A stretch of 64,000 nt of DNA from UBA6115 sp050952935 (GTDB lineage Bacteria > Bacillota > Clostridia > Christensenellales > Aristaeellaceae): assembly GCA_050952935.1 (NCBI GenBank), contig JBMNLS010000001.1, positions 248,001-312,000 on the forward strand, given 5' to 3'. Shown piece after piece: positions 24,235-34,444 of the stretch. The notes under the pieces were generated by a model. That model was not told the origin of the DNA, did no database searches, and saw only the letters and a list, made by a program, of their open reading frames with translations. A program made the position numbers and the translations under genes. Numbering within the stretch: the stretch's first letter is position 1; each line of letters opens with the position of its first letter.

Positions 24235-24255
24235 ACGGAGGATAAAGAACACGCC

Positions 24256-25974
24256 ATGGGAAAGAAATATGTTATTATCGGAGGCGTCGCGGGCGGCGCC
24301 TCTGTGGCTGCCCGGCTAAGAAGGCTGGATGAGGATGCGCAGATCACGATGCTGGAACGGGGGAGGGATGTGTCTTTCTCCAACTGCGCCCTGCCTTATT
24401 TTATTGGAGGCGACCTGAAAAGCAGTGAAGAGCTGAAGCTGGTCAGCCCCGACACCTTCTGGCATAGATATCGCATCAAGGCCCGTACTCTGACGGAGGC
24501 TGTGTCCATTGACCGGGAGAAAAAGACTGTGCGGGTAAAAGACCTTGCCACCGGCCAAGAGGAAGAACTGCCCTATGATGTGCTTTTCCTTTCCCCGGGT
24601 GCCAGCCCCATCATGCCTGGCCGCATTCCCGGCATCCGCTTGCCTCATGTGTTTAGCGTGCGCAATGTGATGGATGTGGAGCGTATTGACCGCTGCCTGA
24701 ACGAGCAGGAGGTGAAGCGGGTAGCCGTCATCGGGGGCGGGTTCATTGGCCTTGAGATGGCGGAGAGCCTGCACAAGCGGGGCCTTGAGGTGACGGTGGT
24801 CGACATGGCGCCTCAGGTGATGCTGCCCTTTGATATGGACATGGCCCAGTTTTTGCATAAGGAGATCATCAGCCACGGCGTTTCTTTGATGCTGGGGGAT
24901 GGCCTGCAGGAAATCCATGAGGATGGGGTGTTGCTGGCTTCCGGCAAAATGGTCGCGGCGGACGTGGTCATCATGGCCATCGGCGTATCCCCTGAAACCG
25001 GCCTGGCCCGGAACTGTGGGCTGGAGCTGGCTCCCAGTGGCCATATCCGGGTGGATGGCAGCATGTGTACCTCAGACCCGTCCATCTACGCGGTGGGCGA
25101 TGCGGTGGAGGTGATCCGCCTGCAAACCGGCAAGCCCACCTGCCTGCCCCTGGCCGGCCCCGCCTTGCGCCAGGCCAGGCAAGCCGCCACTGCCCAGTAC
25201 GACCAGGTAAAGGACATCCCGGGCGTTTTGGGTTCAAGCGTGTTGCGGGTGTTTGATTTGACTGCCGCCGCTACCGGCATGAACGAAAAAACCCTTCAGG
25301 ACGAGGGCATTGATTATGATGTAGCTTTTATCATCGCCAACGACATTGTGGGCATCATGCCCGGCTCTTCGCCAATATTCCTGAAGCTCACCTTTGAGCG
25401 CGGCACCGGCAAGGTGCTGGGCGCCCAAGCCGTGGGCCGGGGCGCCGCTGAAAAACGGGTGGATGTGATCGCCACCCTGATCCGCTTTGGCGGCACGGTG
25501 TATGACTTAAAGGATCTGGATTTGTGCTATTCGCCGCTTTATTCAACCGCCCGGGATGCTGTGAACCAGGCGGCGCTGCAGGCCACCAACCTTATTGAGG
25601 GCAAGGTTCGCCAGGTGCTTTTCAGCCAGGTGAGACGCCTGGTGGAGGAAGGCGCTTTTATGCTGGATGTCAGGGAAAAAGCGGAGTTTGATCATGCTCA
25701 CATTAAAGGCGCTGTCAACATTCCGCTGAGCGAGCTGCGCGAGCGCATGGCCGAGGTGCCCACTGACCGCCCGGTTTATGTCTACTGCCGCAGCGGTACG
25801 CGCAGCTATAATGCCGTGCGGGCCATGATGCAAAAAGGGATTGATGCTTATAATGTGGCCGGCTCCTTCCTGGCGCTTTCCTGGCATGAATACTATCTGG
25901 ATCAGACGACAGACCGGGAACGCCTCATGACAGACTACAACTTTCGTTGGGCAGAGAGAGCATTTTTTCTATAA
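24256..25974 (+). CDS. CoA-disulfide reductase with C-terminal rhodanese domain
   Basis: 572 residues: a flavin disulfide reductase (residues about 1-450) fused to a rhodanese domain (about 460-560). The FAD motif IIGGVAGGASVAARLRR is at the N-terminus. The single redox cysteine C44 in SFSNCALPYF marks the CoA-disulfide/NADH-oxidase group. The rhodanese active loop CRSGTR begins at Cys511. Fusion enzymes of this kind reduce CoA disulfide, persulfide or polysulfide with NAD(P)H. It lies 21 bp after the GlpB-like gene, where related operons usually carry a small DUF1667 gene. GGAGGATAAAG precedes the ATG. Confidence 0.88.
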   Translation: MGKKYVIIGGVAGGASVAARLRRLDEDAQITMLERGRDVSFSNCALPYFIGGDLKSSEELKLVSPDTFWHRYRIKARTLTEAVSIDREKKTVRVKDLATGQEEELPYDVLFLSPGASPIMPGRIPGIRLPHVFSVRNVMDVERIDRCLNEQEVKRVAVIGGGFIGLEMAESLHKRGLEVTVVDMAPQVMLPFDMDMAQFLHKEIISHGVSLMLGDGLQEIHEDGVLLASGKMVAADVVIMAIGVSPETGLARNCGLELAPSGHIRVDGSMCTSDPSIYAVGDAVEVIRLQTGKPTCLPLAGPALRQARQAATAQYDQVKDIPGVLGSSVLRVFDLTAAATGMNEKTLQDEGIDYDVAFIIANDIVGIMPGSSPIFLKLTFERGTGKVLGAQAVGRGAAEKRVDVIATLIRFGGTVYDLKDLDLCYSPLYSTARDAVNQAALQATNLIEGKVRQVLFSQVRRLVEEGAFMLDVREKAEFDHAHIKGAVNIPLSELRERMAEVPTDRPVYVYCRSGTRSYNAVRAMMQKGIDAYNVAGSFLALSWHEYYLDQTTDRERLMTDYNFRWAERAFFL

Positions 25975-26267
25975 AAAGGAAAGACAAACAAGCCCTTGTC
26001 CATGCCTGGCAAAGCGAAGGATCGCTGGCAGAATGACACATGAGAAGCCTTCCTGTTCGGTATAAACAGACCAGAATTCCGATGGAAACGGCATAATTCG
26101 TCAGCGACTTGCCCTAAATCACTGAATCATCAGCAGCTCAAGCAAAAACGCATAATCAGCGTGCGAAAACTCAAGGTCAGGCGCATTGACACCTCCCGAA
26201 AACTATGGTAGTATTTGAATCCGTCAGCTGGGACGGAATCCTTGTGCCGCTGCGCGAGCACGGCGAT
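25975..26267 (+). other. Non-coding stretch between the CoA-disulfide reductase gene and the tRNA cluster
   Basis: No credible gene is seen. Near its right end is the tRNA promoter (26186-26214). The rest shows no strong terminator or repeat. Confidence 0.5.
26186..26214 (+). promoter_or_regulatory. Promoter of the tRNA cluster
   Basis: TTGACA (26186-26191), a 17-bp spacer and TAGTAT (26209-26214), about 55 bp before the first tRNA. Confidence 0.75.
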
Positions 26268-26344
26268 GCGCCTGTAGCTCAGCCGGATAGAGCATCGGCC
26301 TTCTAAGCCGAGGGTCAGGGGTTCGAATCCCTTCAGGCGCGCCA
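26268..26344 (+). tRNA. tRNA-Arg, anticodon TCT
   Basis: Cloverleaf with acceptor stem GCGCCTG/CAGGCGC, anticodon loop CTTCTAA giving TCT (reads AGA), a T-loop with GGTTCGAATCC, and an encoded CCA (26342-26344). Confidence 0.95.
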
Positions 26345-26349
26345 GCTAT

Positions 26350-26426
26350 GGTGGGTGTAGTTCAGTGGTTAGAGCGCCAGATTGTGGCTCTGGAAGTCGT
26401 GGGTTCAACTCCCATCACCCACCCCA
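26350..26426 (+). tRNA. tRNA-His, anticodon GTG
   Basis: Acceptor stem GTGGGTG/CACCCAC with the extra G at position -1 (26350) opposite C73, which is the histidine identity pair. Anticodon loop TTGTGGC gives GTG. CCA is encoded at 26424-26426. Confidence 0.95.
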
Positions 26427-26448
26427 TCTTTTTTATGTGCACCGTCAG

Positions 26449-26523
26449 TGGGGTGTAGCCAAGCGGTAAGGCACGGGACTTTGACTCCCGCATTCGTAGG
26501 TTCGAACCCTGCCACCCCAGCCA
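26449..26523 (+). tRNA. tRNA-Gln, anticodon TTG
   Basis: Acceptor stem TGGGGTG/CACCCCA, anticodon loop CTTTGAC giving TTG (reads CAA/CAG), T-loop GGTTCGAACCC and encoded CCA (26521-26523). It is the natural reader of CAG, the codon from which the nearby amber changes may derive. Confidence 0.95.
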
Positions 26524-26549
26524 AAAGACACCCTGCCCGCGGGCAAACG

Positions 26550-26592
26550 CAAGAAACCGGATCGTGATCAGATCCGGTTTCTTGTGTTATTT
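26550..26592. terminator. Bidirectional terminator between the tRNAs and the pyrophosphatase gene
   Basis: A 13-bp perfect stem, AAGAAACCGGATC/GATCCGGTTTCTT, has a 7-nt loop and T-rich flanks on both strands. It can end both the tRNA transcript and the minus-strand pyrophosphatase transcript. Confidence 0.85.
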
Positions 26593-26603
26593 GTGGTGTT
26601 TTA

Positions 26604-28706
<2,103 letters not shown>

Positions 28707-28755
28707 ATCATGTACCTCCTAAGCATATAAAAAAGATTCCCATATTTCCCAGTAA

Positions 28756-28785
28756 ATCATACACCCAAAACTTAAAACATTACAA
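28756..28785 (-). promoter_or_regulatory. Promoter of the K+-independent pyrophosphatase gene
   Basis: On the minus strand, TTGTAA (28780-28785), an 18-bp spacer and TATGAT (28756-28761), about 50 bp before the start codon. Confidence 0.5.
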
Positions 28786-28842
28786 CACAAATTACACATA
28801 AATACTAAAAAAAGACAAAGGACATTTATCAGCATAAGCGTT

Positions 28843-28867
28843 AAAAAACCGCCCCCGGAGGGACGGC
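28843..28867 (-). terminator. Terminator of rpmE
   Basis: On the minus strand a stem of GCCGTCCC with GGGGCGG around a TCCG loop is followed by six T, 18 bp after the rpmE stop. Confidence 0.85.
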
Positions 28868-28884
28868 TTTGCTGAAAACAGGCC

Positions 28885-29094
28885 TCAGTCTTGCGTTTGC
28901 GATTGATAACGCCTTTTGAAGCGTTCCACGCGGCCACCGGAGTCCACCAGCTTCTGTTTGCCGGTGTAGAAGGGATGGCATTTGGAACAAATGTCCACGC
29001 GCATCTCTTTCTTGACGGAACCGGTTTCAAAGGTTTCGCCGCACACGCAGCGCACCGTGGCTTGCTCGTACTTGGGATGGATGTCCTTTTTCAT
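28885..29094 (-). CDS. rpmE: 50S ribosomal protein L31, zinc-binding type
   Basis: 69 residues, starting MKKDIHPKYE. The four zinc cysteines are C16-x-C18 and C36-x2-C39 (VRCVCGE and ICSKCHPFY), which is the zinc-replete form of L31. The conserved HPFYTGKQKLVDSGGRVERF end is complete. The start at 29094 has GAGGTGAG upstream; an in-frame ATG at 29142 would add 16 unrelated residues. It is monocistronic, with its own promoter and terminator. Confidence 0.97.
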   Translation of the reverse strand: MKKDIHPKYEQATVRCVCGETFETGSVKKEMRVDICSKCHPFYTGKQKLVDSGGRVERFKRRYQSQTQD

Positions 29095-29160
29095 GGTTTT
29101 CTCACCTCTTTTGCGCCTTACTGCCGGATTCATGGCGCGCAACCATGAGCCGTGAAAAAT

Positions 29161-29189
29161 ATATTAACACTGGAAGGAAAGAAAAGCAA
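29161..29189 (-). promoter_or_regulatory. Promoter of rpmE
   Basis: On the minus strand, TTGCTT (29184-29189), a 17-bp spacer and TAATAT (29161-29166). Confidence 0.65.
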
Positions 29190-29249
29190 GTGCCAGGTTT
29201 CCTTGATTTTTCGTGCCCGAGTTTCCGCACACTTGCGTTTCTGCATTTC

Positions 29250-29259
29250 TGTATGCAAT
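29250..29259. repeat. Target-site duplication, left copy
   Basis: TGTATGCAAT directly outside the left end of the IS4-family element. An identical 10-mer flanks the right end at 30870-30879. Confidence 0.85.
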
Positions 29260-30869
29260 CTTGAGTTTCCGTATTCTGATTATACTTTTTGATTGAGCTG
29301 CAGGTGATTCAGGGGTTTTGAGGAAGTCACTGTCAAATCATGTCTTTTTTGTCAATATTCTGGCATATTTATGACGGAAAATGAGGAACCTTTCCTGTTT
29401 TTCATAGTAGAATTGATTTGTAACAAAAACTCGACTAAACAAATCCAGGGAGGCTCCTCATGCGTTATTCTACCACAGATACCTATCAACTCAAAAGGGA
29501 AATCATCACCTTCGCCAGGCGTCTGAGTGAAGGCCTCCCACGGGATTGGGAAAAGTTTACCGCTGATATGCTTTTCGGCATCCTCGCGTCCAGCAGCTGC
29601 ATTCTTTCCCGCTTTGCCGATGTGCTCAAAGAAGATATCTTGAAAAAGAACACCGTTGAACGCTTGGCACGAAAGCTGTTAGAAGATATGCCCCCCGAAC
29701 TCACCCATCATTACCTGTCCTTTGCCCGGAACATCGCGCAGGACACGGGGCCTGTCTTTGTGGATGATACGGACATCACCAAGCCCTATGGCAAAGCCTT
29801 TGAGGATATGGGAACGGTCAGAGATGGCTCTTCGGCAGATAAAAAGCTGAAGAATGGGTATTATGTGACTGAAATGACTGCCCTGAGCCATCGTACCCGT
29901 CAGCCTATCAGCCTCTATTCCCATATCCATTCCTCTCACTCAAAAAACTATACCTCTGTCAACGACATCACCTTCCGGGCATTGAAAGAAGTTTTCCCTT
30001 ATTTCCCCAAAGCAACCTATGTCTTTGACCGGGGTTATGATATGAACAAGCTATATCTTTTCATGTATGAGCATGAAAAGAGCTTCATCGTTCGCGTCAC
30101 CAGCAACAGAAATCTGTTCTGTAAAAACAAGTGGTTCAAGTCGACCACGCTCAGGGACAAATACAAAGGCAAGTTTAAGTGCCCGGTCTTATATGGCGGC
30201 AAAAAGACTGAATGCTGGGTCACCTGTGTCAATGTCAAGATCACCGCGAGCTGCAAATGGCTCAAGTTAGTATTGGTATATGGGCTGTCAGATACCCCCA
30301 TGATGCTGTTGACCAACCACCCGGTCAGAAACAGGGAGGACGCGCTGCAGGTTGTCCGGATGTATTTCATGCGGTGGCGGATAGAGGAGCATTTCCGCTT
30401 CAAGAAGACGACCCTGGGGTTTGAGGATATGCGGGTGCGCAAGCTGAAGGCAATGAATCACTTGAGTCAGTTTGTGAGCATGGCCATTGGTTTTTTGTGC
30501 GCACAGGCAGACAAAAGAAACACCTCCAGGCTCAGGCGCGCCGTGACGCGCGAGGCAAATGGACAGAAGCAGGAGCACAAAATATCCTTTCTGCTTTATA
30601 GAATGGGGTTGGGTATCCAGCGCATTCTGGCCAGGGCACAAACAGGCATCCGTGCCTGGTTCCGCATAGGCCGGCCCAAATACAGGCAGTTATCCTTCCC
30701 TTTGCTATGTTGAAATACAACAACTGAATAGGCGCGCGCAAGGGCTTGTTTACCTTCCCTTTTTTTGGAAAATTCGCTCTGTAAAATGAAATACCGCATC
30801 CTCTACCATGCAGAGGCTCAAGAATCTCTGCTCATTGCACCAGAAGATTGCAAAATACGGAAACTCAAA
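29260..30869 (+). mobile_element. Complete IS4-family insertion sequence
   Basis: About 1610 bp. Terminal inverted repeats start TTGAGTTTCCGTATT at 29261 and are mirrored by AATACGGAAACTCAA ending at 30868 (17 of 18 matches counting three more bases). The flanking 10-bp duplication TGTATGCAAT fits the 10-12 bp duplications of the IS4 family. One intact transposase gene occupies 29460-30713. The element lies in the space between rpmE and the promoter of the rny leader and breaks no gene. Confidence 0.88.
29460..30713 (+). CDS. IS4-family DDE transposase
   Basis: 417 residues with no interruption. The first catalytic Asp is in GPVFVDDTDITKPYG, the second in YVFDRGYDMNK, and the Glu in MRWRIEEHFRFKKTTLGFED, the YREK-like signature of IS4 transposases. 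It moves DNA by cut-and-paste. GGAGGCTCCTC lies before the ATG. Intact ends and an open frame suggest a recently active copy. Confidence 0.92.
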   Translation: MRYSTTDTYQLKREIITFARRLSEGLPRDWEKFTADMLFGILASSSCILSRFADVLKEDILKKNTVERLARKLLEDMPPELTHHYLSFARNIAQDTGPVFVDDTDITKPYGKAFEDMGTVRDGSSADKKLKNGYYVTEMTALSHRTRQPISLYSHIHSSHSKNYTSVNDITFRALKEVFPYFPKATYVFDRGYDMNKLYLFMYEHEKSFIVRVTSNRNLFCKNKWFKSTTLRDKYKGKFKCPVLYGGKKTECWVTCVNVKITASCKWLKLVLVYGLSDTPMMLLTNHPVRNREDALQVVRMYFMRWRIEEHFRFKKTTLGFEDMRVRKLKAMNHLSQFVSMAIGFLCAQADKRNTSRLRRAVTREANGQKQEHKISFLLYRMGLGIQRILARAQTGIRAWFRIGRPKYRQLSFPLLC

Positions 30870-30879
30870 TGTATGCAAT
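30870..30879. repeat. Target-site duplication, right copy
   Basis: TGTATGCAAT directly after the right inverted repeat; identical to 29250-29259. Confidence 0.85.
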
Positions 30880-30882
30880 TTG

Positions 30883-30911
30883 TTGACATCATGCCGCGGC
30901 GTTGTTACAAT
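30883..30911 (+). promoter_or_regulatory. Promoter of the rny leader
   Basis: TTGACA (30883-30888), a 17-bp spacer and TACAAT (30906-30911). It begins four bases after the target duplication, so the IS element has replaced everything upstream of the -35 box. Confidence 0.75.
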
Positions 30912-30917
30912 ACATGA

Positions 30918-31104
30918 GTCCGGCATTCCCGCCAATGAAAGACGGAATGGCTGTTTTGATACACAGGGGCTCTACCGGCGATGCGCATTCGTTTCGCCTA
31001 TTCTATACAGGCTGCTTAGGCAGGCTGTCCGAAATATAGTTGCTTCTTGCTTTTCATGCATCACATTCTGAATGCCGCCAGGCCTTTTGGCCGACGGCTT
31101 TTTT
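30918..31104 (+). ncRNA. Terminated leader RNA or small RNA upstream of rny
   Basis: A transcript from the promoter at 30883 would run about 185 nt to a terminator-like hairpin at 31074-31098 (GCCG...CGGC with an inner GGCC-TTTT-GGCC) followed by six T. Inside, CATTCC/GGAATG and GCCTA/TAGGC stems can form. No credible ORF lies within. It could be an attenuated 5' leader of rny or an independent small RNA. I could not match it to SRP RNA, 6S RNA, tmRNA or a riboswitch I know. Confidence 0.45.
31074..31104 (+). terminator. Intrinsic terminator in the rny leader
   Basis: Hairpin of GCCG/CGGC outside and GGCC/GGCC inside a TTTT loop, with six T at 31099-31104. It lies 60 bp before the rny start. 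Confidence 0.65.
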
Positions 31105-31163
31105 CGTGGATACGGACGATATGACAATGATTGCATCAGATTAAGATGAAGAAGGAGGAAGGC

Positions 31164-32705
31164 ATGTCGCCCATTGCAGTGGTTTTAATTGCCATAGCCG
31201 CCGCCATCATTGGCGGGGCCATGGGATTTACCTACCATAAAAACACCATTGAGAAGAAAATCGGCCGGGCTGAAGAATACGCCAAAGGGCTGCTGGATGA
31301 CGCAGCCAAAAAGGCCGAAGAGAACAAAAAAAGCGCCATCCTGGAAGCCAAGGAAGAGGTGCTGCGCCTCAAGACCGAGCTGGACCGGGAGATCAATAAC
31401 CGCCGGAACGAACAGCAGCGCGCCGAGCGCCGCGTGGCCCAGCGCGAAGAGACCATGGACAAAAAGCTGGATAACCTGGAAAAGCGCGAGGAGCGTATGA
31501 ACCAAAAGGCGGAGGAGATCGACCGCCGGCTGTGCGAGGCGGAAAAACTGCGCGAACAGCAGACAACGGAATTAGAGCGTATCGCCGGCCTCACCACCGA
31601 TGAGGCCACTCAGGCCATCATCGCCCGGGTGGAAAAAGAAGCCTACCGCGATGCCGCTGCCACCGTGCGCGAAATCGAACAAAACGCCAGGGACGAGGGC
31701 AACAAGAAAGCCCGCAACATCATCGCGATGGCCATTCAGAAATGCGCCTCTGACCATGTGTCGGAAACCACGGTGAGCGTTATCGCCTTGCCCAATGACG
31801 ACATGAAGGGCCGCATCATTGGCCGGGAAGGCCGTAACATCGGGGCCCTGGAGGCCGCCACCGGCGTTGACCTGATCATTGACGATACTCCCGAGGCGCT
31901 GACCATCTCCGCCTTTGACCCCATCCGCCGGGAAACCGCCCGCATCGCCATTGAGCGCCTGCTCGCGGACGGGCGCATCCACCCGGCACGCATAGAGGAG
32001 ATGGTGGAAAAGGCCAAGAAAGAGATTGACGAGCAGATCAAGGAGGCGGGCGAGCAGGCCGTGTTTGAAACCGGCCAGCACGGCCTCCACCCGGAGATTG
32101 TGAAGCTTCTGGGCCGCATGAAATACCGCACCAGCTATGGGCAAAATGTGCTCAAGCACTCCATTGAGGTGTCTCATCTGGCGGGCCTCATGGCCGCTGA
32201 GATCGGCGCTGATGTGCAGCTGGCCAAGCGCGGCGGCCTCCTCCATGACCTGGGCAAGGCCGTTGACCGGGAGCAGGAAGGCACCCACACGGCCCTGGGC
32301 GGCGAAATCGCCCGCAAATACCGGGAGCATCCGGAGGTCATCCACTGCATCCTCTCCCATCATAATGATGAGGACCCCCAAACCGTGGAAGCGGTGCTGG
32401 TGCAGGCGGCTGACGCCATTTCCGCCGCCCGTCCGGGCGCCCGGCGCGAAATGTTGGAGAACTATATCAAGCGCCTGGCCAAGCTGGAGGAGATCGCCAA
32501 CGGCTTTGGCGGGGTGGAGAAGAGCTTCGCCATCCAGTCCGGGCGTGAGCTGCGCATCATGGTGAAGCCTGAGGATGTGAACGACGAGGGCATCCGCGTG
32601 ATGGCCAAGCAAATCGCCAAGCAGATCGAGGATGAGATGGAGTTCCCCGGTCAGATCCGGGTGCATGTCATCCGGGAAACCCGCAGCGTGGAGTTGGCAA
32701 AATAA
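31164..32705 (+). CDS. rny: Ribonuclease Y
   Basis: 513 residues. RNase Y is the membrane-anchored endoribonuclease that starts mRNA turnover in many Bacillota. Parts in order: an N-terminal membrane span (residues 3-21), a long charged coiled coil (about 25-170), a KH RNA-binding domain with GRIIGREGRNIGALE, and an HD domain with HSIEVSHLAG and LLHDLGKAVD (near residue 360). The end EFPGQIRVHVIRETRSVE is typical. Start at the ATG at 31164 (AAGGAGGAAGG upstream), not the TTG at 31131. The terminated leader before it suggests control at the RNA level. Confidence 0.95.
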   Translation: MSPIAVVLIAIAAAIIGGAMGFTYHKNTIEKKIGRAEEYAKGLLDDAAKKAEENKKSAILEAKEEVLRLKTELDREINNRRNEQQRAERRVAQREETMDKKLDNLEKREERMNQKAEEIDRRLCEAEKLREQQTTELERIAGLTTDEATQAIIARVEKEAYRDAAATVREIEQNARDEGNKKARNIIAMAIQKCASDHVSETTVSVIALPNDDMKGRIIGREGRNIGALEAATGVDLIIDDTPEALTISAFDPIRRETARIAIERLLADGRIHPARIEEMVEKAKKEIDEQIKEAGEQAVFETGQHGLHPEIVKLLGRMKYRTSYGQNVLKHSIEVSHLAGLMAAEIGADVQLAKRGGLLHDLGKAVDREQEGTHTALGGEIARKYREHPEVIHCILSHHNDEDPQTVEAVLVQAADAISAARPGARREMLENYIKRLAKLEEIANGFGGVEKSFAIQSGRELRIMVKPEDVNDEGIRVMAKQIAKQIEDEMEFPGQIRVHVIRETRSVELAK

Positions 32706-32724
32706 CCATGCAGCAATGCGTTTT

Positions 32725-32754
32725 GGGGCTGTCAGGCAGTGACAGCCCCTTTAT
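32725..32754 (+). terminator. Hairpin after rny
   Basis: A 10-bp perfect stem, GGGGCTGTCA/TGACAGCCCC, with a 5-nt loop and a short T-rich tail, 20 bp after the rny stop. A weak terminator because of the short T-run. Confidence 0.6.
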
Positions 32755-32777
32755 GTAAAACAAACGGGGGTAGACCA

Positions 32778-34406
32778 ATGCCAAACACATTGCCTTTTGA
32801 TCCCGCTTTTTTGCCCTATCCGGGCACACGCTATCCCATTTGCGCCAGCCGGGGCATGGTCAACACCTCATCACCTCAGGCGGCGTCGGCAGGGCTGCAA
32901 ATCTTGCTTCAGGGCGGCAACGCCGTTGACGCCGCGGTGGCGGCCGCTACGGCGCTAACGGTTGTGGAGCCCACCGCAAATGGCATCGGAAGCGATGCCT
33001 TTGCCCTGGTGTGGATTGAAAAGGATAAAAAGCTTTACGGCCTTAACGCCAGTGGCTGGGCACCGGAAAAGCTGACCCTGGAAGCAGCCAGAAAGGCTGC
33101 TGACGGGGATCAGATGCCCCGCCATGGCTGGCTGCCCGTGATGGTACCGGGCGCTCCTGCCGCCTGGGCGGCCTTAGCGGGACGCTTTGGCAAATTGTCC
33201 CTGGAGACATCCATGGCTCCAGCTGTTTCTTATGCCAGGGAAGGTTACCCTGTTTCTCCCTGCCTGGCTCAGATGTGGCGGCGGGTGGCCAAAAACTATG
33301 AAAGCGCTCTGAAGGGGGAGGCATTTTCCGAATGGTTCCGCACCTTTTTGCCGGAGGGGAAGGCCCCGTGTTGCGGGCAGATGATTACGCTGCCCCGCCA
33401 CGGGGATACATTGGAGGAGATCGCGGCTACCCGGGGCGAATCCTTTTACCGGGGTGCCTTGGCCGATAAAATCCTGGCGGACAGCCAGGCCTTTGGCGGC
33501 TTCTTCACCCATGCCGACTTTGCGGACTATCAGCCCGAATGGGTGGAACCTGCCACGCTCAACTACCGGGGCTACACCGTGTGTGAGATTCCCCCCAACG
33601 GCCAGGGCATTGTGGCGCTGATGGCGCTGAACATTTTGCAAAACTTCGCCTTCACCCAGAAGGAAAGCGCCCTCACCTTCCATCGCCAGTGGGAGGCGAT
33701 GAAAATCGCTTTTGCCGATGGCAAGCGCTATATTACCGATCAAAAGGCGATGGAGCTGCCTTGGCAGCAGCTGCTTGACCCGGCCTATGGCGCTGCCCGG
33801 GCGAAGGAGATCAACGATCTGGCAGCGCTCCCTGGCCCCGGACAGCCCCATGGCTCCGGCACGGTCTATTTGTGCACGGCGGATGGGGAGGGCAACATGG
33901 TGTCCTACATCCAGAGCAATTACATGGACTTTGGCTCGGGCATTGTGGTGCGTGATACGGGTATCGCGCTTCAAAACCGGGGGCATGATTTTTCCCTGAA
34001 CCCGGCGGATGCCAACTGCATCGTGCCCCGGAAGAAAAGCTACCATACCATCATCCCCGGTTTTCTTTTGAAGGATGGGAAAGCCGTGGGGCCCTTTGGG
34101 GTGATGGGCGGGTATATGCAGCCCCAGGGCCATGTGCAGGTGGTGATGAACCTGGTGGACTTTGGTTTGAACCCCCAGCAGGCTCTGGACGCGCCTCGCT
34201 GGCAGTGGATGAAGGACAAGGCTTTCGCGGTGGAAACCGGTTTTTCCCCGGCCATCCTGAAACAGCTTCAGGTCAAAGGGCATGAGGTGACCATCAGCGC
34301 CGACAGCCCGCTTTTTGGCCGGGGGCAGATGATTTGGAAAATGCCTGATGGGTGCCTGATGGGCGCAACCGAGGGAAGAACTGACAGCAACATCGCTTGC
34401 TATTAG
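32778..34406 (+). CDS. Gamma-glutamyltransferase family protein
   Basis: 542 residues. Family enzymes cut the gamma-glutamyl bond of glutathione or other gamma-glutamyl compounds and self-process into two chains at a Thr. The likely processing Thr is T362 in HGSGTVYLCTADGEGN. The substrate region NRGHDFSL, with the later GVMGGYMQPQGHVQV, is conserved. There is no signal peptide, whereas well-known bacterial enzymes are exported, so it should act in the cytoplasm and may favour other substrates. The start at 32778 has GGGGGTAG upstream. Confidence 0.8.
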   Translation: MPNTLPFDPAFLPYPGTRYPICASRGMVNTSSPQAASAGLQILLQGGNAVDAAVAAATALTVVEPTANGIGSDAFALVWIEKDKKLYGLNASGWAPEKLTLEAARKAADGDQMPRHGWLPVMVPGAPAAWAALAGRFGKLSLETSMAPAVSYAREGYPVSPCLAQMWRRVAKNYESALKGEAFSEWFRTFLPEGKAPCCGQMITLPRHGDTLEEIAATRGESFYRGALADKILADSQAFGGFFTHADFADYQPEWVEPATLNYRGYTVCEIPPNGQGIVALMALNILQNFAFTQKESALTFHRQWEAMKIAFADGKRYITDQKAMELPWQQLLDPAYGAARAKEINDLAALPGPGQPHGSGTVYLCTADGEGNMVSYIQSNYMDFGSGIVVRDTGIALQNRGHDFSLNPADANCIVPRKKSYHTIIPGFLLKDGKAVGPFGVMGGYMQPQGHVQVVMNLVDFGLNPQQALDAPRWQWMKDKAFAVETGFSPAILKQLQVKGHEVTISADSPLFGRGQMIWKMPDGCLMGATEGRTDSNIACY

Positions 34407-34415
34407 TGCTATAAT
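34407..34415 (+). promoter_or_regulatory. Extended -10 promoter of the chromate-transporter pair
   Basis: TGCTATAAT (extended -10) just after the gamma-glutamyltransferase stop and 30 bp before the first transporter gene. No good -35 is seen. Confidence 0.45.
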
Positions 34416-34444
34416 AAATCCATGACTGAGGTGAGAGGCGGGGT

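Noticed and set aside
23053..24252. 399-codon minus-strand frame opposite the GlpB-like gene
   Set aside because: Antisense shadow with Gly/His/Pro-rich low-information sequence; the + strand gene is clear.
30918..31104. SRP RNA, 6S RNA, tmRNA or a known riboswitch in the rny leader
   Set aside because: None of the conserved sequence landmarks of these RNAs that I know is present; kept only as an unassigned leader.
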